Positions 1-8,737 of a stretch of DNA of 64,000 nt are shown piece by piece; positions within the stretch are counted from its first letter, which is position 1, and the number at the start of each line of letters is the position of its first letter. Both the position numbers and the translations under genes were made by a program. The notes under the pieces were generated by a model. It was not told the origin of the DNA. It did not search any database and was given only the letters and a program-made list of their open reading frames with translations. The DNA lies in NCBI GenBank assembly GCA_038240015.1, contig JBBSEF010000001.1, positions 62,001 through 126,000 on the forward strand. The letters run 5' to 3'. The DNA comes from CAHJXF01 sp038240015 (GTDB taxonomy: Bacteria > Pseudomonadota > Gammaproteobacteria > Burkholderiales > Burkholderiaceae_D).

Positions 1-377
1 GTTTCGGCGAGACGCTCGGTGTCGAAGGGCTTGAGCACGTAGTCGATCGCGCCGTGCTCGAAAGCTTCTACCGCGTGCTGATCGAACGCGGTGACGAACA
101 CCAGATGCGGAGCGCGTCCCCCGGTCTCGCGCGCATGTTCCCTGATCCGCCGCGCGACTTCCAGGCCCGACAGCCCCGGCATGTGGATATCGAGGAAACA
201 CAGATCGGGCTGTTGCTGCTCGAGATCGCCGTCGACTCCGCGATCGAACACCGCGAGCGCCTCGAGGCCGTTGTTCGCTTCGCTCGTGATGATCAGGTCC
301 GGCCAGAGCGTCGCGAGACGCGTGCGCAGTTGCGAACGCAACAGCGGCTCGTCGTCGGCGATCATTGCGGTCGGCAT
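1..377 (-). CDS. LytTR/AlgR-type response regulator, receiver domain (cut by window edge)
   Basis: This is the N-terminal 125 residues of a response regulator, and the rest lies outside the window. The ATG at 377 follows a GAGGAG ribosome binding site. The receiver domain shows the acidic pair in IADDEP (D8/D9), the phospho-acceptor aspartate in FLDIHMPGLSG (about D63) and the conserved lysine in DYVLKPFD. It starts 26 bp after the sensor kinase stop codon, so the two form one operon. The kinase is of the LytS/AlgZ kind, whose partners usually carry a LytTR DNA-binding domain. That output domain is therefore inferred, not seen. Confidence 0.85.
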   Translation of the reverse strand, partial: MPTAMIADDEPLLRSQLRTRLATLWPDLIITSEANNGLEALAVFDRGVDGDLEQQQPDLCFLDIHMPGLSGLEVARRIREHARETGGRAPHLVFVTAFDQHAVEAFEHGAIDYVLKPFDTERLAE

Positions 378-403
378 TTCTTCGGTACTCCTCGACGAGC
401 GAT

Positions 404-1543
404 TCAAGCAACCGGCAGTTCGATCGACGCACTCACGCCGTGCGGTGCGTTCTCGATCAGGTCGAGACGCGCGGCGCCGCCGTAGAGCGTCGCAAGCCGC
501 TCGCGGATGTTACCCAGGCCGATGCCGATCCCCATGTGCTCTGAAAGGCCCCCGCCGTCATCGATCACCGAGACGCGTATGCCGATCGGCGTGCTTGCCG
601 CAGTGATGCGAATATGGCCGCCCTCGGGCAGCGGATCAATCGCGTGCTTGACGGCGTTTTCGACCAGCGAGATCAGCATCATCGGCGGCATCGACTGGGC
701 GAGCAAGGCGGCGGGCACATCGATTTCGAACCGGAGTCGAGCCCCCATGCGAACCCGCTGGATCTCGAGGTAGGCACGCACCATCTCGATTTCGCGCAGG
801 AGCGTGCTCGCGTGCTCGCGCATGCGCGGTAGCGCCGCGCGCAGATAGCGGATCAGACTGCCGAGCATCTGCGACGCGGCCGCGGTGTCGTTCGCGGCAT
901 CGGTTTCGATCAGGTGCTGCACGTTGGCCAGCGTGTTGAACAGAAAGTGCGGCTCGACTTGCGCCTGCAATAGCTGAAGGCGTGCGGTGAGCATCTGCTT
1001 TTCCTCGCGCGCTCGCGCGGCATCGAACTCCGCCTGGATGCGCGCCATATCGGCGCGCGCACGCGCGCTTTGCTCGCGATAGAAATAGACGGTGACCACC
1101 ACGCAGCCGAAGCCGATCCCCATGCCGCTGGTTGCGACGAAGCCGGCCAGGCGCTCGGTGAATATGGTCTCGACGCCGCGGCCCTTGACGATTCCGGTGA
1201 GCACCGTGCCGAACGCCGAGCCCGCGATCACCGCGACGATTTGCGCGGCCTCGCGCGGGATCAGCCCACGCCGCACGATCGCGAGGTTGCCGGCCATCGT
1301 GAACAGGATCATCGTCGTGTAGCCGACACACAGCGTCGAGACCAGCAGATCGAGAAACTCGTTTTCGAAAAACCAGACCATCGATCCGGCGACCAGCACC
1401 GCGATCATCGTCACCCATCCGACTCGCCTGATCGACAGGCCATTGAAGAGTGAAGACGGACGGGCCGGCGTGGCGGGCTGGTCGGGAGTCGGTGCGGACA
1501 CGGTCGGATGGGCAGTCCCGAGCCGGGGAGTGTGGGTAGTCAT
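404..1543 (-). CDS. LytS/YehU-type sensor histidine kinase
   Basis: A 379-residue inner-membrane kinase. After a proline- and threonine-rich N-terminus come about four hydrophobic segments (residues 41-155) and then a helical linker. The His_kinase (PF06580-type) signature VEPHFLFNTL places the phospho-accepting histidine at H199. The HATPase domain follows, with an N-box (SLVENAVKH) and glycine loops (DDGGG, GIGLGNIRERL). There is no large periplasmic sensor domain, so the signal is probably read in or near the membrane. The gene is operonic with the downstream receiver protein and divergent from the ABC exporter that starts 94 bp away. That arrangement makes the exporter a plausible target, which is inference. 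Confidence 0.88.
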   Translation of the reverse strand: MTTHTPRLGTAHPTVSAPTPDQPATPARPSSLFNGLSIRRVGWVTMIAVLVAGSMVWFFENEFLDLLVSTLCVGYTTMILFTMAGNLAIVRRGLIPREAAQIVAVIAGSAFGTVLTGIVKGRGVETIFTERLAGFVATSGMGIGFGCVVVTVYFYREQSARARADMARIQAEFDAARAREEKQMLTARLQLLQAQVEPHFLFNTLANVQHLIETDAANDTAAASQMLGSLIRYLRAALPRMREHASTLLREIEMVRAYLEIQRVRMGARLRFEIDVPAALLAQSMPPMMLISLVENAVKHAIDPLPEGGHIRITAASTPIGIRVSVIDDGGGLSEHMGIGIGLGNIRERLATLYGGAARLDLIENAPHGVSASIELPVA

Positions 1544-1622
1544 GCGCGAAGCTTAAGGAACTCGCCTGCGCTGCGCCAGCGGACGTGCGATGAAGCGCGG
1601 GATTGGCGGCGTGGATCACGTT

Positions 1623-1639
1623 TAGAATCGCGGCCCATG
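1623..1639 (+). promoter_or_regulatory. -10 box immediately before the ABC ATPase start (possible leaderless mRNA)
   Basis: TAGAAT at 1623-1628 lies only 8 nt before the ATG at 1637. Transcription would then start at or next to the start codon. No convincing -35 hexamer is seen at the normal distance. Confidence 0.4.
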
Positions 1640-2446
1640 ACTCACGCCCTTCGCATCCATCAGCTTGCCAAGCGCTTCGCCGGCTCCGATCGCGCGGCGG
1701 TCGACGGCCTCACGATAGCCGTCGCAGCCGGCGAGTTCTATGCGTTGCTCGGTCCCAATGGCGCAGGCAAGACCACGACGCTGCGCATGATCGCGGGCCT
1801 ACTCGCGCCCGACGCGGGAAGCATCGAAATTTTCGGCATCGATCTGCACGACGCGCCGCGCGACGCGAAGCGCGTCGTGGCCTACGTGCCCGATGAGCCG
1901 ATGCTCTACGACAAGCTCACGCCGATCGAATATCTCGAGTTGATCGCCGCGCTGTGGGACGTCGAGCCTGGACAGGCCCGCGCCGAAGCGACGCGTCTTC
2001 TCGACTTGTTGGGCATGATGCCGCATGCGATGCAGCGCTGCGAGACCTTCTCGCGCGGGATGAGGCAGAAGCTGGTGTTGGCCGGCGCGTTGATCCGAGC
2101 GCCGCGGCTCTTGATTCTCGACGAGCCGTTGACGGGTCTCGACGCCGAGGCCGCGCGCCTCGCGAAGAACCTGCTGAACGCGCACGTTGCCGCGGGCGGC
2201 TCGGTGATTCTGACGACGCACATCCTCGACGTGGCTGAGCGCATGGCCGAACGCATCGGCGTGATTCGCACCGGACAACTGATCGCCGAAGGCACGTTAG
2301 CCGAGTTGCGCGCGCGCGCAACCGGCGGCAGCGCGGCAACGCTCGAAGACGTGTTCCTCGAATTAGTCGCAACGCCCGGTGCTGTCAGCGGCGGGGTCGG
2401 CGGCGCGGGCAGCGACGCGGGCAGCGCCATCGGCGTCCTCGAGTGA
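1637..2446 (+). CDS. ABC transporter ATP-binding protein
   Basis: A 269-residue nucleotide-binding subunit. It has Walker A GPNGAGKT (39-46), signature FSRGMRQK (138-145), Walker B LLILDEP (158-164), a D-loop (LTGLD) and an H-loop histidine near 195. The sequence is typical of the CcmA/drug-export group of ABC-2 systems. The ATG at 1637 was chosen because homologous sequence begins there; longer in-frame starts would run into the divergent kinase gene. The GTG of the permease overlaps its stop codon by 4 bp, so translation is probably coupled. The substrate cannot be told from sequence. Confidence 0.92.
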   Translation: MTHALRIHQLAKRFAGSDRAAVDGLTIAVAAGEFYALLGPNGAGKTTTLRMIAGLLAPDAGSIEIFGIDLHDAPRDAKRVVAYVPDEPMLYDKLTPIEYLELIAALWDVEPGQARAEATRLLDLLGMMPHAMQRCETFSRGMRQKLVLAGALIRAPRLLILDEPLTGLDAEAARLAKNLLNAHVAAGGSVILTTHILDVAERMAERIGVIRTGQLIAEGTLAELRARATGGSAATLEDVFLELVATPGAVSGGVGGAGSDAGSAIGVLE

Positions 2447-4083
2447 GCACGCTCGCGCGCCATCCATCGTCGGGCGCGACCTTGCCATCGCGCCGCCCGC
2501 CGTTGTGGTGGGTGCTGATACGCCACGAATGGCGTCTCACGATTCGCGGATTCAAGAGCTTCTCGCGCGGTCGCAGCGCCGGCGGCAGCAAGAGCGCGAA
2601 GCCGCAGACGACCGGCGGGGGCAAGCGCTTCATCTTCAAGATCGCCACGATCACCGTCTTCCTGCATGCGCTCGGCCTGCTCACCCTCGCATTGCCGCGT
2701 CAATTGAGCGACAGCCTGCCGCAACGCGTGCTGGCGGTCGCTATGTTGCTGCTGTTGTTTACCTTGATGCTGTCGGCTGCGATGTCGCGCATCGTGTCGG
2801 CATTCCACGAACGCCGCGACCTCGATCTGCTGCTGGCCGCGCCGATCTCGCCGATGCTGATCCTCGCGATCCGCGCGATCACGGTCGCCGCCGCCGTGAC
2901 GATGATGTTCGCGATCTTCATCTACCCGATCGCCAATGTCGGTGTCGCGACCGGGCATTGGTGGATGGCGCGGCTGTACCCGCTCCTTCCGTTGATGGCG
3001 ATCACGACGACGGCCGTCGCATTGGTGCTGACCGGCGCGTTGGTGCGGTTGATCGGGGTGCGCCGTGCGCGCGTCGGCCTTCAGATTTTTTCCGCATTGA
3101 TCGGCGCGTCGTTCTATCTGCTTTCGCAGGCGCAGAATTTCTTTCCCGATGGCGCGCGACTGCGCTTGATGTCGTGGTTCATGGACAGGATCCGTGCCGA
3201 CGCGGGGCTCGGCCCGATCGCGTTCGCACTGCACATCGCAGCGGGCGATCCACGGGCGTGGCTCGCTTTCACGGTTGCAAGCATCGGCCTCTTCGTCGTC
3301 GCGTTGTGGCTCGCACGCAGGCGCTTCTTCGAAGTGGCGCAGACGCCGGAGGCCGATGCGCGCGTGATCGCGCCCCTGCGGTCAAAGGTCGATCGCCGCA
3401 TCGCGCGCGGCTTTGCGCGCGGCCTGTTCGTGGCGCTGGTTCACAAGGAGTGGCGTCTGATCCTGCGCGCGCCGCAATTGCTTTCACAAATTCTCCTGCA
3501 GCTTCTCTATCTGCTGCCGCTTCTCTTCGTCGCGTTTACGCGCGATGGTGGACGCATGTCGTGGAGCGGGCCTGCGGCGGGCGCAGGGGTGGTGGGGCTG
3601 GCGGCAACGCTTGCGACCTCGCTCGCGTGGCTGACGGTGTCGGCCGAAGATGCGGCTGATCTGCTGGCGGGCAGTCCGAGATCTCGCGCGCTGATCCTGT
3701 GCTCCAAGCTCGTTGCCGCGACGCTGCCGCCGATCGCGATCGTCACGATCATCGCCATCGGGACGATGCGGCGCGCAGCCGACGATGCGGTCGGCAACGC
3801 CTCGATCGTGTGGGTGTTCGGCGTGCTCGCGTGTTCGAGCGCGGCGATACTCGCGGCTGCTGTGCCGACGGTGGGCAAGCGCAGCGACTTTCAGCGCAGG
3901 CATCGCGGGCGAGGTCTCTTCGCCTTCGTCGAGGCAATGCAGTTTCTGCTTTGGTCGGCGGCCGCGGGCTCGGCGATCGGCGGCTATTGGCCTGTGGCCG
4001 GAGGATTGACGGTGCTTGCAATCGTGACGCCTGCGGTCTATCTGCGGCGCGCATTACGCAACATCAATGCGGTCTCGGGCTGA
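2443..4083 (+). CDS. ABC-2 type exporter permease
   Basis: A 546-residue integral membrane protein starting with GTG in a 4-bp overlap with the ATPase gene. It has roughly ten to twelve hydrophobic stretches: several in residues 65-285, then a polar region with arginine-rich patches near 300-325, and another set to the C-terminus. This resembles two fused ABC-2 half-permeases or a putative ABC exporter family. There is no periplasmic solute-binding protein nearby, which fits export. The divergent LytS/LytTR pair may regulate it. No substrate assignment is possible. Confidence 0.85.
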   Translation: MSTLARHPSSGATLPSRRPPLWWVLIRHEWRLTIRGFKSFSRGRSAGGSKSAKPQTTGGGKRFIFKIATITVFLHALGLLTLALPRQLSDSLPQRVLAVAMLLLLFTLMLSAAMSRIVSAFHERRDLDLLLAAPISPMLILAIRAITVAAAVTMMFAIFIYPIANVGVATGHWWMARLYPLLPLMAITTTAVALVLTGALVRLIGVRRARVGLQIFSALIGASFYLLSQAQNFFPDGARLRLMSWFMDRIRADAGLGPIAFALHIAAGDPRAWLAFTVASIGLFVVALWLARRRFFEVAQTPEADARVIAPLRSKVDRRIARGFARGLFVALVHKEWRLILRAPQLLSQILLQLLYLLPLLFVAFTRDGGRMSWSGPAAGAGVVGLAATLATSLAWLTVSAEDAADLLAGSPRSRALILCSKLVAATLPPIAIVTIIAIGTMRRAADDAVGNASIVWVFGVLACSSAAILAAAVPTVGKRSDFQRRHRGRGLFAFVEAMQFLLWSAAAGSAIGGYWPVAGGLTVLAIVTPAVYLRRALRNINAVSG

Positions 4084-4098
4084 CGAAACGATTCGGCT

Positions 4099-5832
4099 TC
4101 AGCGCAATTGCTCTTCCTTCTTGCGCAGGCGAAAACGTTGCAGCTTGCCGGTCTCCGTGCGCGGCAGCACATCGACGAACTCGATCTGGCGCGGATACTT
4201 GTAAGGCGCGATCGATGTCTTCACGAAGGTCTGTAGCTCGATCACCAACGCGTGACTGGCGGCGCGGCCCGGCCTCAACACGACGAAGGCCTTGATCAGT
4301 TGCCCGCGCGTTTCGTCGGGTATGCCGACGACGCCGCATTCGGCGACGGCGTCGTGGACAAGCAGAGCGGATTCGACTTCGGGACCTGCGATGTTGTAGC
4401 CGGCAGAGACGATCATGTCGTCGGTGCGCGCCTGATGGAAGAAGTAGCCGTCCTCGTCCATCGTGAACGCGTCGCCGGGCAGGTTCCAGCCGTTTCTCAC
4501 ATAACTCTTCTGGCGCTGGTCGTCGAGATAGCGGCATCCGGTGGGGCCCTTCAACGCGAGCTTGCCGATGCTGCCGGGCGGCAGCGGATTCATGTCGTCG
4601 TCGACGATGAGGGCCTCGTATCCCGGCACCACCCTGCCGATCGCGCCGCGCCTCACGTCCCCACCCGCAGCCGAGATGTAAATGTGCATGACTTCGGTGC
4701 CGCCGATGCCGTCGATCATTTCGATGCCGGTCGCACTCTTCCACGACTGACGCGTAGCGTCGGGCAGCGCCTCGCCCGCGGATACCGACTTCACGAGCGA
4801 CGTGATCGATGACGCAATCGATGACGCGGCCGCGCCGCGATGCAGCCCCGCTTGCAGCAACAGCGCCATCTGTCGATAGAAGGTCGGTGCGGTCACGACG
4901 ATGGTTGCCTTCGCCCTGGCGATGGCGTCGAGCAAGCTATCCGGTGTCGCGCGTTCGATGAGGAAGGTGGAAGCACCCACCGACAGCGGAAAGCACAACA
5001 ATCCGCCGAGTCCGAATGTGAATGCGAGCGGCGGCGTGCCGATGAAGATGTCGTCGGGAGCGGGCTCGAGCACGTGGCGACAGAAGGTGTCGCACATCGC
5101 CATCACATCGCGATGAAAATGCATCGTCGCCTTCGGCTCGCCGGTCGTGCCCGACGTGAACGCAAGCATGCATACGTCGTCGCGCGCGGTGTCGATATTG
5201 GCGAAGATCGTCGGCTGCTTCGCGCAGAGCGAATCGAGCGCTGCGTCGTGCTCGTCATGCGCCGATGTTCCGGTGTTGAAAAGCACGACGCGCATCAGGC
5301 CCGATGCATAGTGTTCGCTCGACGAATCGCGACACTGCATGATCTCGTCGGCCAGCGCGGCGTCGCACAGCGCCGTCGCCACGCGCGCCTTGACGATGAT
5401 CTGCTTCAACTCCTTCGCGCGCAGCAGCGGCATCGTCGGTACGGCGATCAGCCCGGCCTTCATGACCGCGAGCCAGCACGCGGCCATCATCGGGTTGTTG
5501 GGCGCGCGCAGCAGAACGCGATTGCCCGGCACGAGTTGAAGGTCGTTGACGAGCACGTTGGCGATGCGATTGACTTGCGCGAGCAATTGCTCGTAGGTCG
5601 CGAACACGGGGCGGCCGCCGACCATCGCGCCGACCGCACGGCAACGTGCATGGCCGCGTTCGACTTGCGCGTCGAGCAGCAGCTCGCCGCAATTGATGCG
5701 CTCGGGATATTGGAGCTCGGGCAACTCGAAACGGAAGTCGGGCCACTGATCGCGAGGCGGCAGGTGATCGGCGGCGAACGTGTCGAGGTGTGCGGTGTAG
5801 GCGTATGCGGTTTCTTGGTCGATGCCGTTCAT
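4099..5832 (-). CDS. Benzoate/2-aminobenzoate-CoA ligase family protein
   Basis: A 577-residue AMP-forming acyl/aryl-CoA synthetase. The adenylate motif FTSGTTGEPK lies near residues 223-232, and the C-terminal catalytic lysine is in TETGKLQRF near 562. The N-terminus, rich in aromatic residues (DQWPDFRFELPELQYPERINC), resembles the benzoate- and anthranilate-CoA ligase branch. Activation of an aromatic acid to its CoA thioester is therefore the likely reaction; the exact acid is inferred only. The ATG at 5832 was chosen because upstream in-frame codons run back into the acyl-CoA dehydrogenase gene. It is the last gene of the MarR-controlled operon. Confidence 0.82.
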   Translation of the reverse strand: MNGIDQETAYAYTAHLDTFAADHLPPRDQWPDFRFELPELQYPERINCGELLLDAQVERGHARCRAVGAMVGGRPVFATYEQLLAQVNRIANVLVNDLQLVPGNRVLLRAPNNPMMAACWLAVMKAGLIAVPTMPLLRAKELKQIIVKARVATALCDAALADEIMQCRDSSSEHYASGLMRVVLFNTGTSAHDEHDAALDSLCAKQPTIFANIDTARDDVCMLAFTSGTTGEPKATMHFHRDVMAMCDTFCRHVLEPAPDDIFIGTPPLAFTFGLGGLLCFPLSVGASTFLIERATPDSLLDAIARAKATIVVTAPTFYRQMALLLQAGLHRGAAASSIASSITSLVKSVSAGEALPDATRQSWKSATGIEMIDGIGGTEVMHIYISAAGGDVRRGAIGRVVPGYEALIVDDDMNPLPPGSIGKLALKGPTGCRYLDDQRQKSYVRNGWNLPGDAFTMDEDGYFFHQARTDDMIVSAGYNIAGPEVESALLVHDAVAECGVVGIPDETRGQLIKAFVVLRPGRAASHALVIELQTFVKTSIAPYKYPRQIEFVDVLPRTETGKLQRFRLRKKEEQLR

Positions 5833-5918
5833 GTCGGTCCCCGGGGATCGGATGCAATCGTCGGCGCCAGTCGTCGGTCGCAATCGTAGGTCGAAGTGAT
5901 TCAGCGGTGCGCGCAAAC

Positions 5919-7118
5919 TCAAGCGGTCGCGGACGCCTGCGGGTCGCGCAACACTTCGCGGCCGATGATGAGCCGCTGCACCTCGCTCGCACCCTCGTAG
6001 ATGCGCAATGCCCGAATCTCGCGATACAGCGACTCGACGATGTTGCCTTTCTCGACGCCCGCGCCGCCGAACATTTGAACCGCGCGGTCGATCACGCGTT
6101 GCGCATTTTCCGTCGCGGTCAATTTGGCCATCGCCGCTTCGCGCGTTGAGCGGGTGCGCTTCACGTCCCGCAGCCATGCCGCGCGATAGGTGAGCAGAGC
6201 CGCTGCGTCGATGTCGGTCGCCATGTCGGCGAGCGTGGCCTGCGTCAACTGAAAGTCCGCGAGCGTGTGTCCGAACATCTTGCGGCCGCGCGCGTGCGCG
6301 AGCGCTTCATCGAACGCGCGCCTTGCGAAGCCGAGCGCAGCAGCCGCAACCGACGCGCGAAAGATGTCGAGCGTCTGCATCGCGATCTTGAATCCCTGAC
6401 CGATATCGCCCAAGCGATGCGAGGCGGGCACGCGGCATCGGTCGAAGCGCAGCGTCGCCAGTGGATGCGGCGCGATGACATCGATGCGCTCGGCGACCGA
6501 GAGACCCGTCGTCCTGGCGTCGACAACGAATGCGCTGATGCCGCGTGCGCCGGGCTCATCCGACGTGCGCGCGAACACGGTATAGAAATCGGCGATGCCG
6601 CCGTTCGAGATCCACGTCTTGCTGCCGTCGATGAGGTAGTCGCCATCCGAATTTTCGTCGACCCGCGCACGCGTCTGCATCGCCGCAACGTCGGAACCCG
6701 CGTCCGGTTCGGACAACGCGAACGCGGCGATCGCCTGTCCGCTCGCTACGCGCGGCAGATAGGCGCGCTTCAACGCGTCGCTGCCCGCAAGCGTGATCGC
6801 CCCCGAGCCCAGGCCCTGCATCGCGAACGCGAAGTCCGCGAGGCCGTCGTGATACGCGAGCGTCTCGCGCACAACGCACAGCGCGCGCGAATCGAGTTCA
6901 TCCATCGCGCCGCCATACGCACTGGGCACCGCATAGCGCGCCCATCCGGATCGACCCAGCGCGTCGACCAGAGATCGGCAGCGGAGGTCGTTGGCTTCGC
7001 GCGTCTCGGCCGACGGCGCATGTTCGATGTTCTTCGACGCCCACACGCTCAGGTCCGCGGCGAGCGTGCGATGCGCATCGTCGAAGAACGGCCAATCGAG
7101 ATGCGCGCGTGACTGCAT
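5919..7118 (-). CDS. Acyl-CoA dehydrogenase family protein
   Basis: A 399-residue flavoprotein with the usual three-part fold. The FAD- and substrate-binding segment includes FALSEPDAGSD, followed by the loop KTWISNGGIADFY. A C-terminal helical domain ends in IYEGASEVQRLIIGREVL, which contains the family's usual catalytic glutamate in YEG. The ATG at 7118 lies 13 bp after the dienelactone hydrolase stop codon. In this operon it would oxidise a CoA thioester and pass electrons to ETF, but no etf genes lie in the window. Substrate unknown. Confidence 0.88.
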   Translation of the reverse strand: MQSRAHLDWPFFDDAHRTLAADLSVWASKNIEHAPSAETREANDLRCRSLVDALGRSGWARYAVPSAYGGAMDELDSRALCVVRETLAYHDGLADFAFAMQGLGSGAITLAGSDALKRAYLPRVASGQAIAAFALSEPDAGSDVAAMQTRARVDENSDGDYLIDGSKTWISNGGIADFYTVFARTSDEPGARGISAFVVDARTTGLSVAERIDVIAPHPLATLRFDRCRVPASHRLGDIGQGFKIAMQTLDIFRASVAAAALGFARRAFDEALAHARGRKMFGHTLADFQLTQATLADMATDIDAAALLTYRAAWLRDVKRTRSTREAAMAKLTATENAQRVIDRAVQMFGGAGVEKGNIVESLYREIRALRIYEGASEVQRLIIGREVLRDPQASATA

Positions 7119-7131
7119 GAAGCCTCGCAGA

Positions 7132-7851
7132 TCAGTCCAGATGCGTTGCGAGGAACGCGAGCGAGCGGCCATGCGCAAGCGCGGCCGCATTCTGGTGATA
7201 GCTCGGACGACCCCAGCAGTTGAAGCCGTGGCCGGCATCGGCGTAGGTATCGATACGGACATTGTCGCGATCGCCGAACGCTTTCTTCACCGCGTCGACA
7301 GCGTCGGCCGGGATGTGCTGGTCCTTCTCGCCGAAGTGGAAGGCGATCGGCACATCGATTGCCGATGCGAGATCGAGTTGCTGATGAATTCCGCCGCCGT
7401 AGTAGCAGACCGCGCAGGCGATGCCCGCCTTTGCCGCCGCGCGATACGCGAGCCGGCCGCCCATGCAATAGCCGACCGCCGCGATGCTTCCGTTCACGCC
7501 GTGCATGGATCGCAACAGCGCCACCGTGGCAGCGATGTCCTGATCGGCGAGATCGGCGTCGAGCTTTTGCATGAACGAGAACGCCTGCTTGTTGCCGGCC
7601 TCGTCGTAGTCGAGGTCGACACGCGGCTGCATACGCCAGAACATGTCGGGGGCGATGACGACATAGCCATCGCTTGCATATTGTTCGACCACCGCGCGGA
7701 TGTGCGCATTGACACCCCAGATCTCCTGGAGCACGACGATGCCCGGTGCGGGCGCATCGCTCGGCGTCAGAGGTGGGCGCGCGAGATAGGCGCCGAAGCG
7801 TTGACCGTCGGCGGCCGTCACGTCGATCCAGGAGGTGTGTTCGGGACTCAT
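7132..7851 (-). CDS. Dienelactone hydrolase family protein (cytosolic)
   Basis: A 239-residue alpha/beta hydrolase. The nucleophile is the cysteine of GYCMGG (C129), the acid is D177 in GEKDQH and the histidine is H208 in DAGHGF. This is the complete C-D-H triad of carboxymethylenebutenolidases. There is no signal peptide, in contrast to the Tat-exported relative at 31894-32748. Lying between an acyl-CoA dehydrogenase and a crotonase, it may hydrolyse a lactone or thioester intermediate of aromatic breakdown. That role is inference. Confidence 0.88.
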   Translation of the reverse strand: MSPEHTSWIDVTAADGQRFGAYLARPPLTPSDAPAPGIVVLQEIWGVNAHIRAVVEQYASDGYVVIAPDMFWRMQPRVDLDYDEAGNKQAFSFMQKLDADLADQDIAATVALLRSMHGVNGSIAAVGYCMGGRLAYRAAAKAGIACAVCYYGGGIHQQLDLASAIDVPIAFHFGEKDQHIPADAVDAVKKAFGDRDNVRIDTYADAGHGFNCWGRPSYHQNAAALAHGRSLAFLATHLD

Positions 7852-7897
7852 CTTGATCTCGTATTCCTTGCGTGATTCACCGCTCGCTTGCCTTCTC

Positions 7898-8737
7898 TCA
7901 GTTGCCTTCGAAGCGAGGCTTCTGCCTGGCCGCGAACGCGTCGAACGCGCGGCGAAAATCGGCGGTCTGCATGCACAGGGCCTGCGCCTGCGCTTCGGCC
8001 TCGATCGCCTGCTCGATACTCATGTTCCATTCCTGATGGAGCATCGTCTTGGTGATTCCGTGCGCGAACGTGGGTCCGGCCACCAGCTCGGACGCCAAGC
8101 GCTGCGCTTCGGCGTGCAGCGACTCGGGCTCGACGACCTTGTTGAAGAACCCCCACGCGCTCCCCTCGTCGGCCGTCATGGGGCGACCGGTGTAGAGAAG
8201 TTCCGACGCGCGTCCCTGACCGATCAGGCGCGGCAACAACGTGCATGCGCCCATGTCGCAACCCGCGAGACCCACGCGCGCGAAAAGGAAGGCGATACGC
8301 GCACGCGATGTGCCGATGCGAAAGTCCGAGGCCAACGCGATCATCGCGCCCGCGCCCGCGCAGATCCCGTCGATCGCGGCGATGACGGGCTGCGGGCAGC
8401 GACGCATCGCAAGCACCAGGTCACCGGTCATGCGCGTGAACGCGAGCAGTTCGGGCATCGTCATTTTCGTCAATGGTCCGATGATCTCGTGGACGTCGCC
8501 GCCCGAGCAAAAATTGTCGCCGGCTCCCCGCACGATCACGCACTTCACGTCGGGCGCATAGACGAGATCGCGAAACAGGTCGCGCAATTCCGCATAGGAG
8601 TCGAACGTCAGCGGATTCTTGCGCTCGGGCCGGTCGAGCGTGATGGTCGCCACGCGACCATCCGCCTCGATCTCCCATCGAAAATGCGTCGGTCGCCGTG
8701 CGCTTGCTGGCCGGGCGTGATGACTCATCGCGCTCAT
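7898..8737 (-). CDS. Enoyl-CoA hydratase/isomerase (crotonase) family protein with altered active site
   Basis: A 279-residue crotonase-fold protein. The oxyanion-hole loop (NFCSGGDVHEI) and the second glycine-rich loop (GICAGAGAMIALASDF) are clear. The two glutamates that catalyse hydration in classical enoyl-CoA hydratases are not where expected: the first position appears to be Met and the second a neutral residue. An acidic GCDMGA motif follows instead. A different crotonase reaction, such as a ring-CoA hydrolase or isomerase, is therefore possible. The ATG at 8737 overlaps the MarR stop codon by 4 bp; a second ATG lies at 8728. Confidence 0.8.
   Translation of the reverse strand: MSAMSHHARPASARRPTHFRWEIEADGRVATITLDRPERKNPLTFDSYAELRDLFRDLVYAPDVKCVIVRGAGDNFCSGGDVHEIIGPLTKMTMPELLAFTRMTGDLVLAMRRCPQPVIAAIDGICAGAGAMIALASDFRIGTSRARIAFLFARVGLAGCDMGACTLLPRLIGQGRASELLYTGRPMTADEGSAWGFFNKVVEPESLHAEAQRLASELVAGPTFAHGITKTMLHQEWNMSIEQAIEAEAQAQALCMQTADFRRAFDAFAARQKPRFEGN

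Noticed and set aside
1906..3234. A 442-codon open frame on the minus strand opposite the ABC exporter genes
   Set aside because: It runs through two clear plus-strand genes. Its translation is His/Arg/Asp-rich with no hydrophobic core or motif, which is typical of a high-GC shadow frame.
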